From Bdellovibrionales bacterium (lineage in GTDB: Bacteria > Bdellovibrionota > Bdellovibrionia > Bdellovibrionales > JAMPXM01), in assembly GCA_016713885.1 (NCBI GenBank), contig JADJOF010000001.1:248001-312000 (forward strand): a stretch of DNA of 64,000 nucleotides, in the 5' to 3' direction. Position 1 is the stretch's first letter; the number at the start of each line of letters is the position of its first letter. Positions 8,916 through 17,967 of this stretch are shown here, piece by piece. The position numbers and the translations under genes were made by a program. The notes beneath the pieces were generated by a model. It was not told where the DNA came from and searched no databases. It saw nothing but the letters and a program-made list of their open reading frames with translations.

Positions 8916-10028
8916 ATGATACGTTTCGGAGTCCCGTCTCAGATGATGAGACATTTCTGCGCAGGGCTGGCTCCAATTGGCGCTGGTCTTATTGTACTCC
9001 TTCTGTCGCCGGCGGTGTTGTCTCAATCTGGGACACCAGCCGCGACAAGCGCACTGGCGGCCGATATCAACTATCGAAAACGCGAGCTCGAAATCAATCC
9101 CAATAGCCCCGAAGCCCGTGCCCAACTTGCCGTTGCCTACGAGCGCAGTGGCGACTACGCGCAAATGGTCGAGACACTTTCGAGTCACAAGGATAAAATC
9201 GGCCGAACGGGTTTAGTTTTGCTCTCACGAGGATATCGCAAACTCGCACGATTCAATGACGAGGTCGCAGCGCTCGAACTTGCGATTGCCCGCTATCCAA
9301 AAGACCCACAGCTACAAACGTGGCTCGCAGGCGCACAGTCGCGAGCGGGCCGTCGAGAAAAAGCGATCGAGGGCTACTATAAAGTCAAAGAGGCCTTTCC
9401 GAAGTACATCCCCGGTTACGAAGGTCTACTCGAGGAACTCGTCAAGACCGACTCACGCGCTGAGGCTCGCGATCTTATCAGCGATATGATCAAACGCTTT
9501 GGCGAAAAGGGTCCGTGGCTTAGCCAGCTCTGCGCCCTCTTCACGGTCGACGCCTTCTACGACCGCTCAATTGAAACTTGCAATAAAGCTCTCAGAAAAG
9601 ACCGTGGCAATCCCATGAACCCCGTTCATTTGGCGACAACATTTCGCGAGACCGGCGAACCAGACCGAGCCAAAAAGGTTTTGATCTCGGCGGCGATGAA
9701 GATCAAACGCTCTGAGCCGATTCAAACAGCGTTGGGTGACTACTTTGTGGAAAAGAAAAACTTTGTCGATGCCTTCCGCTGGTACACCGCTGCGGTCAGA
9801 GCTGACCCCAAGAGCTATAAAGCTCAACTTGGTTTTGCTCAATCGGCTTTCGAACTTCAGAAAATGGAAGAGAGCATTCGCGGGTTCACCGCGATTTGCA
9901 AAATGGATCGAGCGAAGGCTGTTCGCGAATTCCAAACCGCACTCGGCAAACTTCGCCAGCGAAGCGACTTTCGCTGGCAGGGTCGTTTTGAAGACGCGAT
10001 CTCTTCAAACTGCCAACCAAACTTATAG
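8916..10028 (+). CDS. Exported TPR protein, possibly TadD-like
   Basis: A 370-residue protein with an N-terminal hydrophobic signal of about 40 residues and no clear lipobox Cys. It has a run of TPR-like helical pairs (ELEINPNSPEARAQLAVAY, AIARYPKDPQLQTWLAG, AVRADPKSYKAQLGFAQ). Placed between a prepilin and the flp operon, it may serve as the TadD-like assembly factor of this pilus; that is inference from position. Translation may start at 8916 or at the paired ATGs at 8943/8946. An inverted repeat GTCTCA-N5-TGAGAC at 8936-8952 would overlap the latter starts. The last 6 bp overlap the convergent gene. Confidence 0.8.
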   Translation: MIRFGVPSQMMRHFCAGLAPIGAGLIVLLLSPAVLSQSGTPAATSALAADINYRKRELEINPNSPEARAQLAVAYERSGDYAQMVETLSSHKDKIGRTGLVLLSRGYRKLARFNDEVAALELAIARYPKDPQLQTWLAGAQSRAGRREKAIEGYYKVKEAFPKYIPGYEGLLEELVKTDSRAEARDLISDMIKRFGEKGPWLSQLCALFTVDAFYDRSIETCNKALRKDRGNPMNPVHLATTFRETGEPDRAKKVLISAAMKIKRSEPIQTALGDYFVEKKNFVDAFRWYTAAVRADPKSYKAQLGFAQSAFELQKMEESIRGFTAICKMDRAKAVREFQTALGKLRQRSDFRWQGRFEDAISSNCQPNL

Positions 10029-10538
10029 CCAAAATCGACGATACTCGCCTGACAACCGAATGCGACCAAAGGTACCCAGTCGTTTTTGATTCGAAGCCTC
10101 AAGTTGAGTTAAGACCTCCTCGGTCCCCCTCAAAAACACGTGACCGCCAGCCGCTCCCGATCGCCGCAACTGCAGGTCGAGGATCTCACAGCTGCTCGCG
10201 AGTGCGTGATCGCAAAACACCAAAAGCTCATCCGCACGCGCCATATCCGCAACACTGATTTTGTCAGAGTCCGCGATCGTCACCGCGTGTAGCGAGTACA
10301 ACGCATCGACCAAGCTTCGCGAACGAAGCGAGCTTTGCCAGCTCGGGAGCGACGCCGGGTTGCCTCGATCAAGAAGCACAAGTGCAAGCGCGCCGTTTGC
10401 AAGCGGCATAATTTCGACCACTCGATGTTCGACACTCTCCGCGCTCAGCTCTGCACAAAGACTCGACACCTCAAGGTGCGCCAAAGCGATTGAACTGAAT
10501 TCTTTCCAGACCATGATTCCATCAAATAAATCGCGCAT
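10023..10538 (-). CDS. Hypothetical protein in the Tad locus
   Basis: A 171-residue soluble protein without signal peptide or TM segment; not recognised. It contains two beta-rich stretches (ALALVLLDRG, ELLVFCDHALA) suggesting a compact alpha/beta fold, and ends in RRFWL. ATG 10538 is preceded by AGAGG at suitable distance. Codon use resembles the flanking pilus genes. It lies between the TPR gene and flp, transcribed in the opposite direction. It could be a cytoplasmic regulator of the pilus, but nothing in the sequence shows this. Confidence 0.65.
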   Translation of the reverse strand: MRDLFDGIMVWKEFSSIALAHLEVSSLCAELSAESVEHRVVEIMPLANGALALVLLDRGNPASLPSWQSSLRSRSLVDALYSLHAVTIADSDKISVADMARADELLVFCDHALASSCEILDLQLRRSGAAGGHVFLRGTEEVLTQLEASNQKRLGTFGRIRLSGEYRRFWL

Positions 10539-10759
10539 GCCTCTGTTTCAGATTGAGACAGTTCAAAGTCAACCCCTTGAACTGCTCGCCAAAGGTCGAG
10601 ACACTGAATACACCTCACGCCGTCCGTTCCAATGACGAGGTTCAGCCCCCGATTCTGCCCACTCGCCCTAGGTCTAGGATGAGCGACGCAGAATTCCGTG
10701 GGCTCAACTCGTCTCTATTCAAGACCGATAAAAGATTTAAGAAAAAAAGGAGGGGGACT

Positions 10760-10951
10760 ATGTCTCTCAAAGCTCGTCTTCAGGCATTGTGGAAAGATGA
10801 ATCAGCTCAGGGTGCAACAGAGTACATTTTGATCCTGGTTGCGGTTGTTTCGGTGGCCTTTATTTTCCGAACCAAGATCAAGCAGTTCGTCGAAGGACGA
10901 CTCGGCAATCTGGACACGGGACTCAACAGCTTTACTGTTGAGCAACAGTAA
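10760..10951 (+). CDS. flp: Flp-type major pilin
   Basis: A 63-residue prepilin: short charged leader, then SAQGATEYILILVAVVS. With cleavage before Gln17, the mature protein has Glu+5 and Tyr+6, the invariant pair of Flp pilins. The residue at -1 would be Ala rather than the usual Gly. A single hydrophobic helix and a short Gln-rich tail complete it. The start is set by the strong ribosome binding site AAGGAGGGGGAC just upstream of ATG 10760, the best in the locus, which suits an abundant structural protein. It is the first gene of the pilus operon. Confidence 0.9.
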   Translation: MSLKARLQALWKDESAQGATEYILILVAVVSVAFIFRTKIKQFVEGRLGNLDTGLNSFTVEQQ

Positions 10952-10960
10952 GCCAACGCC

Positions 10961-11182
10961 ATGACACTCGAAGTAACGCTGCTTCTCGGGATGTTCGTAT
11001 TCATCTTGGGAGGCGCATTCTTCGGAGAAAATGGACCACTCGAAGTCTTTAAAGACTCCGGGCCTCGTCTTGGTGCGCGAATTGAGAAACACGTTACAAC
11101 CGGTCGCGGTTTTAAGACGAGAGGCGCGCAGAATCAGTGGCAAGCCCCTCAAGGACCGCCTCCAGACGGAAGTTTGCGATGA
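10961..11182 (+). CDS. Small single-TM protein of the Tad operon
   Basis: A 73-residue protein with a hydrophobic helix at residues 2-20 and a basic, Gln/Pro-rich tail; no prepilin cleavage motif is clear. It lies between flp and the prepilin peptidase and overlaps the peptidase start by 4 bp (ATGA), so it is translationally coupled. Not recognised; perhaps a minor structural or accessory component of the pilus. Confidence 0.75.
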   Translation: MTLEVTLLLGMFVFILGGAFFGENGPLEVFKDSGPRLGARIEKHVTTGRGFKTRGAQNQWQAPQGPPPDGSLR

Positions 11183-11703
11183 ACAGCTCGTTTGAACTAT
11201 CAACAGCAATGGGAACCATCCCCACGATTGCCGCAACTGGCATCTTGGTGTGGGCCGTTGTTGAAGATATGAGAACGAGAAAGTTCTCGAACCGAACTTT
11301 TCTCATTTCTCTCGCACTGGCCGTCGTAATTGTTCTAATAAGCGGCGGTTGGCACGCCATGGTACCAGGGTCTCTTGGCCTTGCGGCGGGCTTTGTCATT
11401 TTGCTTCCTCTCGTTCTCACCGGCATCGTCGGTGCGGGTGACATGAAGTTGATGGCGGCGTTCGGTGTTTTGGCGGGTTGGAATGCCGTGCTGTGGACGG
11501 TGGTGTATGGAGTTGTTTGGGCCGCTATTTTTGGCGTCATCCAAATTCTCGTTCGCCGACAAGGGCATCAGTTGATTTCAAATCTGACTACACTTGCTGT
11601 GCTTAAGACGCGGCAAGGGCTCGAGCTCCATCGAATTCCGTTCACGGTGCCGCTCCTTCTTGGGTGGCTGAACCACCTTGTTCTGACGGGAGGTCTGCGA
11701 TGA
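11179..11703 (+). CDS. cpaA: CpaA/TadV-type prepilin peptidase (A24 family)
   Basis: A 174-residue polytopic aspartic peptidase that cleaves the leaders of Flp and TadE-like prepilins. The two catalytic aspartates are visible: Asp in VVEDMRTRKFSN near residue 29 and Asp88 in the GAGDMKLMAAFG motif. It lacks the N-methylation domain of PilD, as expected for the short CpaA form. ATG 11179 overlaps the previous stop; an in-frame upstream extension would overlap the preceding gene. The 3' end overlaps the next gene by 4 bp. Confidence 0.9.
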   Translation: MNSSFELSTAMGTIPTIAATGILVWAVVEDMRTRKFSNRTFLISLALAVVIVLISGGWHAMVPGSLGLAAGFVILLPLVLTGIVGAGDMKLMAAFGVLAGWNAVLWTVVYGVVWAAIFGVIQILVRRQGHQLISNLTTLAVLKTRQGLELHRIPFTVPLLLGWLNHLVLTGGLR

Positions 11704-11951
11704 GACTCAAGTCGAACGCAGGACAGGCGACCATGGAAGCCGTTCTCATCATGATCGTCATTGCGATGATCGCAACAAAAGTCTCTTCTGTTTTCAAAGA
11801 TCGCGGCCTACTCGCCGGCGTCGTCGAAGGCCCATGGTCTCCCGTACGAGGCATGATCGAAGATGGCGTTTGGAAAAAACACACTATTTCGAAACCAATG
11901 CATCCAAACCACAAACGCCGACACCAGTCGGTACAAGGTGACACGACCTAA
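11700..11951 (+). CDS. TadE-like minor pseudopilin (short)
   Basis: An 83-residue prepilin: leader MRLKSNAG, cleavage G/QATME (Glu+5), hydrophobic helix VLIMIVIAMIA, then a short basic head ending in His/Lys-rich residues. ATG 11700 overlaps the cpaA stop (ATGA). Together with the next two genes it makes three consecutive TadE-class proteins, as in other Tad loci where TadE, TadF and TadG act in pilus assembly. Confidence 0.8.
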   Translation: MRLKSNAGQATMEAVLIMIVIAMIATKVSSVFKDRGLLAGVVEGPWSPVRGMIEDGVWKKHTISKPMHPNHKRRHQSVQGDTT

Positions 11952-12634
11952 TGACGCACTCTGGGGGGAGAAAACTGAAATCAGCGACTGGCGCGATGAG
12001 CATCGTGAGCAACTCACGCGGCATCCTCACGCTTGATTTCATTTTTGCACTCATGCTCGGAATGGGTTTTACGATCGTGTTCTTCGCGATCACGCTGACG
12101 CTCTCTTATGTCGAGGTTGCGCAGTATCTTTCGTTTTCTGTCGCCCGCACGGCCTATGCCGCACACGAAACACGGAGCCTGCAGATTTCTCTTGGCAACG
12201 AGAAGTATAACCAGCTTCGAAATCGCCCTATTTTTAAAGCGATCTTTAACAAGGGCTGGTTTACAATTCCGCAACAACCGGCCTTCGGCAATCCACTGAC
12301 TGGATTCAATGCCGAATACCAAACCGATCCAAACGAGGACTCCGAAAACTTTATCGGCGCTCGCCTGACGGTCCGCGCTCGAATTTTAGAGTTCAACTCG
12401 CCCCTTCTAGGTTCAGCAACAACGAAGCCCGAAACCGGAACAGCAAACGTGCAAACATTTTTAGGTCGAGAGGTGAGCACGCAGGAATGTCGTGAAAACT
12501 TCAATCGGCAGCGCTGGACGCACATCATCACGTTGCGTGTCGGCAATGGCGGCGCGACGCCTTACCAGGCTGTGGGCAATCAACCGGGAGCTCCGGCGCA
12601 AGCCGTCGCTCTGATTACAGATAATGGGTGTTAG
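11951..12634 (+). CDS. TadE/TadF-like pseudopilin with Asp at +5
   Basis: A 227-residue protein whose N-terminal signal reads SRG/ILTLDFIFALMLG: cleavage after Gly, with Asp rather than Glu at +5. A hydrophobic helix of about 20 residues and a soluble head of roughly 170 residues follow, with two Cys (TQECREN and the terminal NGC) that could form a disulfide. The start overlaps the previous stop by 1 bp. Probably a minor pseudopilin; the Glu-to-Asp change is conservative but uncommon. Confidence 0.8.
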   Translation: MTHSGGRKLKSATGAMSIVSNSRGILTLDFIFALMLGMGFTIVFFAITLTLSYVEVAQYLSFSVARTAYAAHETRSLQISLGNEKYNQLRNRPIFKAIFNKGWFTIPQQPAFGNPLTGFNAEYQTDPNEDSENFIGARLTVRARILEFNSPLLGSATTKPETGTANVQTFLGREVSTQECRENFNRQRWTHIITLRVGNGGATPYQAVGNQPGAPAQAVALITDNGC

Positions 12635-12638
12635 AAGA

Positions 12639-13145
12639 ATGAAAACGGCAAAGCGTGTACTAAAAAATGAGAAGGGCCTGGCCACAGTGGAGACTATTCC
12701 GCTGCTGCTCGTCTTTGTCATTCTGCTCGCCTACTCGTTTGGCAGCTTTGGCATCATTCACACTGGTGTCCTAAATTCCATCGCCTCACGCACCTATGCA
12801 TTTGAGACTATTCGCAATCGCACAAATACAACTTACTTCCGCGACAACCTGGTCGGTGCAATTCCGCCGGATGGCGCTCGCGAACACTATAAGGTCATTG
12901 GCAATCGCATTCACGGCGTCAAACAAGAGGGCGACAATTCGCTTTCAAGCTTCCGCGCAACGGAGCGACCATTGCGAATCGGCTTTGGCGGTATCCCAGC
13001 CGATCAGTCGCGCCAGACGGCCAGCATTCACAATCAAACTGTCTTCACTGGTATTCAGGAAAAAGTTCAAACACAGATTGGTGTCAGTCCCGTGTGGATC
13101 ATGACCCAATATGGCCTTTGCATTGATGCAAAGTGCGGAGACTGA
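12639..13145 (+). CDS. TadE-like pseudopilin
   Basis: A 168-residue protein with prepilin signal NEKG/LATVETIPLLL (Glu+5) and a hydrophobic helix, then a soluble head ending in a Cys pair (LCIDAKCGD). I start it at ATG 12639; an upstream ATG at 12624 adds five residues and would overlap the previous gene. The terminal cysteines and the length resemble the preceding pseudopilin, so the two may form a heteromeric tip or platform. That is inference. Confidence 0.8.
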   Translation: MKTAKRVLKNEKGLATVETIPLLLVFVILLAYSFGSFGIIHTGVLNSIASRTYAFETIRNRTNTTYFRDNLVGAIPPDGAREHYKVIGNRIHGVKQEGDNSLSSFRATERPLRIGFGGIPADQSRQTASIHNQTVFTGIQEKVQTQIGVSPVWIMTQYGLCIDAKCGD

Positions 13146-13154
13146 GGGGCAACC

Positions 13155-14081
13155 ATGGGTGGCAACGAGACGAGAACACTATGGATATCCGTTGGCGTCG
13201 CGTTCTTCGCGATCTTCATGCTTTACAGCTGGTCAGAAACTCAGAAAACGGAAGTTGCAAAGAAGTATGGCGCAACAAAACGTGTTGTCGTCGCAGCGGC
13301 TGATATTGCCGAAATGGAAACGATTGATGAATCAAAGCTTGAAGTCGTCGATCAACCACAGGACTTTATCCAACCCGAGGCCGTCTCGGACCCCGAGGCC
13401 GCCGTTGGCCAAGTTGCCGCCGTTCCAATAAAGAAGGGCGAACAGCTTCTGCAGACCAAGCTGCTTTTGCCCGGTCCCGACACGGGACTCTCAATGGAAG
13501 TGTCGCCGGGTAAACGTGCGATCACAATGCCCATCGACGACATGCGTGGTGTCTCGCGCCTTCTGCGACCGGGTGATCGAATCGATATTGTCGCCGCACT
13601 TGATTACGGACGTGGCGGCGATCAGCGCCGTGAGGTTCGGACGATTCTTCAAGACGTTGTCGTCTTGGCGACTGGTCTCAATGTCGTCAATAAAATTCCA
13701 CGGCGCTTCGAGCTGGACTCCAATGGTCGCACCATTAATCGAATCAATCTAAGCGCCAATACCACTTTCACCAGCATTACGATTGAAGCAAAGCCCGAAG
13801 AGGTGCAGCAGCTGGTCTATATTTTGGCGACCGCACCCGGAAGTATGTTTACCGTGCTTCGACACCCGAACGATCGACTTCAGGCGCCAACGCGATCGAC
13901 AGTCATTGAAGACATTCTGCAGAAGCCAGTCTTGATGCGAACTCCGGCGGCAAACGAGCCGACGGCTCAACCTCTTCCTGGCGCCGCTCCTCGCATCGCA
14001 CCTCCGACAGGTCCATTGGCTGCTCCCATTCAACCACCGAAGCCGGCCGCCCAACCGCGCGGCAGCTTCAGAGAGTTATAG
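13155..14081 (+). CDS. cpaB: CpaB/RcpC-type pilus assembly protein
   Basis: A 308-residue protein with an N-terminal membrane helix (residues 9-25). An SAF-like domain follows (KRVVVAAADIAEMETID, KKGEQLLQTKLLLPG) and then the RcpC domain (KRAITMPIDDM, LRPGDRIDIVAALDYG, QDVVVLATGLNV). The C-terminus is a Pro/Ala-rich tail. CpaB-type proteins sit in the periplasm and stabilise the Tad secretin or modify the pilus. It is followed 6-9 bp downstream by the secretin gene, the usual cpaB-cpaC order. Confidence 0.9.
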   Translation: MGGNETRTLWISVGVAFFAIFMLYSWSETQKTEVAKKYGATKRVVVAAADIAEMETIDESKLEVVDQPQDFIQPEAVSDPEAAVGQVAAVPIKKGEQLLQTKLLLPGPDTGLSMEVSPGKRAITMPIDDMRGVSRLLRPGDRIDIVAALDYGRGGDQRREVRTILQDVVVLATGLNVVNKIPRRFELDSNGRTINRINLSANTTFTSITIEAKPEEVQQLVYILATAPGSMFTVLRHPNDRLQAPTRSTVIEDILQKPVLMRTPAANEPTAQPLPGAAPRIAPPTGPLAAPIQPPKPAAQPRGSFREL

Positions 14082-14090
14082 AGGATCGTG

Positions 14091-15647
14091 ATGAGAGTCG
14101 TACGAACATCACTGATCAGCATTTTGCTCGCGACACAGTCGCCAGCGCTCGTCTTCGCTCAAGCCGCGACACCGCCGCCGCTTGAAGTGCAACAATCTGC
14201 TGATGAGCCCGAGAAGCAAGCTCTCGAAGCGCCAGCTGCCGATCCCCGTCGACAGAAAACCATTCCGGTCTATATCGGCATTGAGATTCAAGAGAAGCTT
14301 CCATTTCTACCACCCGGCGCTGAGTTCACCGGCGACTTTAAGAAAGTCGCGCGCGTTTCCGTTGACCGTAATACTGGCGTGATCTTGATCCAAGGTACAC
14401 AACCTGGCCTTGGAAACCTGACCATCTACGATAAGAATAAAAATCGCATTTACGACTTTACTTTCGACGTCAAGAAAAGCGATCTCACCAAGGTCGCTCG
14501 CGAGATGCGCGCACTGCTTCAAGATATTGAAGGCATCACGATTAAGATCATCAACAACCGCGTTGTGGTCGACGGTCAGGTTCTATTGCCACGCGACCTA
14601 AGCCGGATCCTTGCCGTGGTCGCACAATATGGAGATCAGCAAGCGTCCAACCTTGTCAATCTCAGCCCCGGCGCACAGAGAAAGATTGCGCAGCTGATTG
14701 CCAACCACATTGCAAACCCGGAAATTCAAGTTGCGGCAATCAACGATAAATTTATTCTTGAGGGAACTGTTTCAGATGGAAAAGAGATGGAGCGCGCGAT
14801 TCAGATTGCGCAGATGTATGTCCCTGACATGATCAAAGAGGCCGGAGAAAAAGAAGGAACAATCGTTAAAGTTAAGAAAGAGTTTGTTCTCAATCTTATC
14901 CGTGTTCGGGACGCTCCCCCCAAAGAGCCTTCGAAGATTATCCAGATCGTGGTGCACTTTGTTGAGCTTTCGAAAAGCTACACGAAAGGCTTTCGCTTTC
15001 AGTTCACACCTGAGATCAGCGATAACTCGAATCTCACACTGAGCAGCGATTCACGCGCGCCAGGCGGAGTGATCTCATCAATTACAGCTGTCGTCTCAAA
15101 TCTCTTGCCTAAACTCAACTGGGCAAAAGAACACGGCCACGCACGCGTTCTGGAAAGCTCGACAATTCTCGTAACCGATGGCTCTGAGGGAACCATTTCA
15201 AACGAAACCGAGATTCCATTCACGGTTTTCTCTTCTGCGACAAACAATGCAACGTCGAGCAAATCAAAGATCGGCCTGCGCGCGAAGATTGGCGCAAAGA
15301 TCAACAACCCACGTTCCGACGCCATTGAGATGGTCATGGACTTTGGGATGGCCCAGCTCGTCGACATGAGTTCGGCGGGACCCATCGTATCGGTCAGCGC
15401 CGTCAACACCAAGGTCACTGTTCGAAGTGGCCAAAGTGCCGCAATCGGCGGTCTGATCTTAAACTCGTCCAATACAGCCTATAACAAGCTCCCACAGTCA
15501 GTTCAGAACCCGCTTATTTCGCTTTATGCGTCGAAGCAGTTCATCAAGAAGCAGTCTCAGTTCGTTGTCTTTGTCACTCCAGTGATCAAAGTCAGCGCCA
15601 GCCAGGGCGCCGAGAAGATTAAGTCAAAGTTTAAGCTCCGAGATTAA
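14091..15647 (+). CDS. cpaC: CpaC/RcpA-type Tad secretin
   Basis: A 519-residue protein with a signal peptide (to about VFAQA), an N-terminal pilus/BON-like region (EKLPFLPPGAEFTGDFKK, TQPGLGNLTIYDK) and the C-terminal secretin core (HARVLESSTILVTDGSEGT, VNTKVTVRSGQSAAIGGLI). Secretins form the outer-membrane channel through which the Flp pilus passes. An ATG at 14091 follows a GTG at 14088; I prefer the ATG. An 11-bp perfect hairpin follows the stop. Confidence 0.92.
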   Translation: MRVVRTSLISILLATQSPALVFAQAATPPPLEVQQSADEPEKQALEAPAADPRRQKTIPVYIGIEIQEKLPFLPPGAEFTGDFKKVARVSVDRNTGVILIQGTQPGLGNLTIYDKNKNRIYDFTFDVKKSDLTKVAREMRALLQDIEGITIKIINNRVVVDGQVLLPRDLSRILAVVAQYGDQQASNLVNLSPGAQRKIAQLIANHIANPEIQVAAINDKFILEGTVSDGKEMERAIQIAQMYVPDMIKEAGEKEGTIVKVKKEFVLNLIRVRDAPPKEPSKIIQIVVHFVELSKSYTKGFRFQFTPEISDNSNLTLSSDSRAPGGVISSITAVVSNLLPKLNWAKEHGHARVLESSTILVTDGSEGTISNETEIPFTVFSSATNNATSSKSKIGLRAKIGAKINNPRSDAIEMVMDFGMAQLVDMSSAGPIVSVSAVNTKVTVRSGQSAAIGGLILNSSNTAYNKLPQSVQNPLISLYASKQFIKKQSQFVVFVTPVIKVSASQGAEKIKSKFKLRD

Positions 15648-15655
15648 CGTCGAGT

Positions 15656-15680
15656 CGTGTTTCTCATTTTGAGAAACACG
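15656..15680 (+). other. Perfect 11-bp hairpin between cpaC and the CpaE-CpaF gene
   Basis: CGTGTTTCTCA and TGAGAAACACG pair perfectly around a TTT loop. No U-run follows (the next bases are CCCGCCCTG), so it is not a standard intrinsic terminator. It could protect or process the long pilus mRNA, attenuate the ATPase gene, or be a protein-binding site. It contains TCTCA-N-TGAGA, a motif repeated elsewhere around the locus. The hairpin is directly visible; its role is inference. Confidence 0.6.
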
Positions 15681-15735
15681 CCCGCCCTGTGTTTAAGACT
15701 AAGAATTGTCCCATTTTGTGCCGATATAGGTATCA

Positions 15736-17967
15736 ATGGCGGTACATCCCAACTCATTTATTATCGGCGTAACAGGTGGCAAAGGCGGCATGGGGAAGAG
15801 CGTGTTCAGCGCAAATCTCGCACTTGCCTTCGCGACAGAAATGAAACAACCCACACTGCTGATCGATCTCGATTCGCAAAGTTGTGGTGATCAGAATTTT
15901 CTTCTCGGCATGCGAGAGGTCAAAACCGTTCAAGATCTCAGCAATTTTAATGGCTCCATCACACCCCAATCAGTGGGCGGATTGGTTTCAATTCATCCTG
16001 GTTCCAACGTGGGCTACATCGCCGCCGTCCGCGGCCGCGAGGAGACTCTGAACGCCAACCCCGAACAGTTCTCTCGACAGCTCGAGAATCTTTCGAACGT
16101 TTTTCGCTACATTGTAATTGATCTCGGCAATCAACTTCAGCCGCTGCAGTTTACCGCCATCGAGAAAACCACAGCGCTGATTTTAATCACTGCGCCCGAC
16201 GTTCTCTCCGTCAATCAGACAATCAAGATGATGGGCGAACTTCTTTCCGCCAATCTCCCGACCGATGTCATTCAAGTCGTCGTCAACAAGGCGTCTCCTG
16301 CTGGCCTGCAGCCTGCGGCGATCGGCCAGACTCTTAGAAAACAAATTCTCGGTGTTGTGCCGCAGGATGACGGGACCGTGCTTGGTTCCGTTGCGAGAGC
16401 CACTCCGTTTGTGATGAGTTCACCAAAGTCTCCAGTCGCCGTTGCTCACTTCGACGTCGTTCGCCGACTCACAGGCGGACTACTTCAACAGCTGAAGGCT
16501 TCAGCCAAACCACAGCAGGTCAAATTTAACAAAGACAGCCCAAAGGCCGATGCGGCCAGCAGCAGCGGTGGTAAAGCCAAGTTCTTAAAGAACGTCGACC
16601 CAAGGACCGCACTCAAGCTGACAATTCACAACGAGTTGATCAAAGCGATGGACCTTAAAAAGGGTGTGACTGACACGCAGGGCGACCCCGAGAAGGAAGC
16701 TGAGCTTCGAAAGAAGACCAACGCGGTCATCGCCACACTTGTCGACAAAGAGGGCGGCGGCCTTGGTCGCGAAGAGCGTGCGACCATAATCAAAGAAGTT
16801 CTAGATGAAGCGCTTGGTCTTGGCGCACTCGAAGATCTACTTGAGGACATTGCCGTTACCGAAATCATGGTCTGCGGTCACGAGAAGATCTACATCGAAA
16901 AAAATGGCCTCGTGCAACTCAGTCCAACGAAGTTCACTTCGAACTTCCATTTGCGCAAAGTCATCGAACGGATCGTTGCGCCACTTGGCCGCCAGATTAA
17001 CGAGTCCGTTCCCTACGTCGACGCCCGTCTCAAAGACGGCTCGCGAGTGAACGCCGTCATTGAGCCGCTTGCTATCGATGGGCCCGCTGTCACCATTCGT
17101 AAGTTTAGAAAAAAGCCGGTTAGCCCTGAGACCTACGTCAATGAATGGAATGCCTGTACGCAACAGATGATGGAGTTTCTCCGCATCTGCGTTGCCAACA
17201 AGATGAACGTTATTATCTCGGGCGGTACCGGCTCCGGTAAGACGACACTTCTCAACACGCTTTCTGGATTCATTCCATCAAACGAACGCGTCGTTACCAT
17301 CGAGGACGCGGCCGAATTGCAGTTAAAACAGGATCACATCGTTCGGCTCGAAACGCGTCCTGCCAATATGGAAGGGACGGGTGCGGTCACGATTCGCGAT
17401 CTCGTCAAAAACTCGCTGCGTATGCGCCCCGACCGCATTGTCGTCGGGGAATGTCGCGATGGCGCCGCCCTCGATATGCTTCAGGCGATGTCGACCGGTC
17501 ACGACGGTTCGATGACAACTGTTCACTCGAACAATCCAAAAGAAGCGATTGGCCGTCTTGAAACACTTTGTATGATGGCCGGAATGGATCTTCCCGCCCG
17601 CGCTATTCGCGAACAAATCGCCAATGCGGTGAATATCATCGTGCAGATTCAGCGCCTTTCTGACGGTACCAGAAAGTTGATCAGCGTTACCGAAGTGCAG
17701 GGCATGCAGGGCGAAGTCGTAACCCAACAAGAGGTCTTCCGCTTTGTCGAAAAGGGCTTTGATAAAAACCGACGAATCATTGGCGAGTTCCAAGCCACTG
17801 GTTTGATTCCAAAGTGCATCGAGAAGTTCGAGAAACGCGGACTCATCATTCCAAAATCGCTGTTTTCCAATCAAGCTCCGCCAGCGACGCCGGCGGCGAG
17901 TACGCCCGCTGCAACATCGCCGGCGAATAGCGCAGATCCCAAAAAGGCCTCTGGAGGTTCACGATGA
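15736..17967 (+). CDS. Fused CpaE-like (MinD/ParA-type) and CpaF/TadA ATPase of the Tad pilus
   Basis: One 743-residue protein joins two normally separate pilus proteins. Residues 1 to about 255 are a ParA/MinD-like ATPase with deviant Walker A TGGKGGMGKS and LLIDLDSQSCGDQN, as in CpaE, which positions the machine. After a linker of about 60 residues comes a complete TadA/CpaF secretion ATPase. It has a conserved N-terminal region (VTEIMVCGHEKIYIEKNG), Walker A ISGGTGSGKTTL near 495, Asp-box VVTIEDAAEL, Walker B RPDRIVVGECRDG and the His box. The last 30 residues are Ala/Pro-rich. The frame is uninterrupted and both ATP sites look intact. It overlaps tadB by 4 bp. Confidence 0.9.
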   Translation: MAVHPNSFIIGVTGGKGGMGKSVFSANLALAFATEMKQPTLLIDLDSQSCGDQNFLLGMREVKTVQDLSNFNGSITPQSVGGLVSIHPGSNVGYIAAVRGREETLNANPEQFSRQLENLSNVFRYIVIDLGNQLQPLQFTAIEKTTALILITAPDVLSVNQTIKMMGELLSANLPTDVIQVVVNKASPAGLQPAAIGQTLRKQILGVVPQDDGTVLGSVARATPFVMSSPKSPVAVAHFDVVRRLTGGLLQQLKASAKPQQVKFNKDSPKADAASSSGGKAKFLKNVDPRTALKLTIHNELIKAMDLKKGVTDTQGDPEKEAELRKKTNAVIATLVDKEGGGLGREERATIIKEVLDEALGLGALEDLLEDIAVTEIMVCGHEKIYIEKNGLVQLSPTKFTSNFHLRKVIERIVAPLGRQINESVPYVDARLKDGSRVNAVIEPLAIDGPAVTIRKFRKKPVSPETYVNEWNACTQQMMEFLRICVANKMNVIISGGTGSGKTTLLNTLSGFIPSNERVVTIEDAAELQLKQDHIVRLETRPANMEGTGAVTIRDLVKNSLRMRPDRIVVGECRDGAALDMLQAMSTGHDGSMTTVHSNNPKEAIGRLETLCMMAGMDLPARAIREQIANAVNIIVQIQRLSDGTRKLISVTEVQGMQGEVVTQQEVFRFVEKGFDKNRRIIGEFQATGLIPKCIEKFEKRGLIIPKSLFSNQAPPATPAASTPAATSPANSADPKKASGGSR

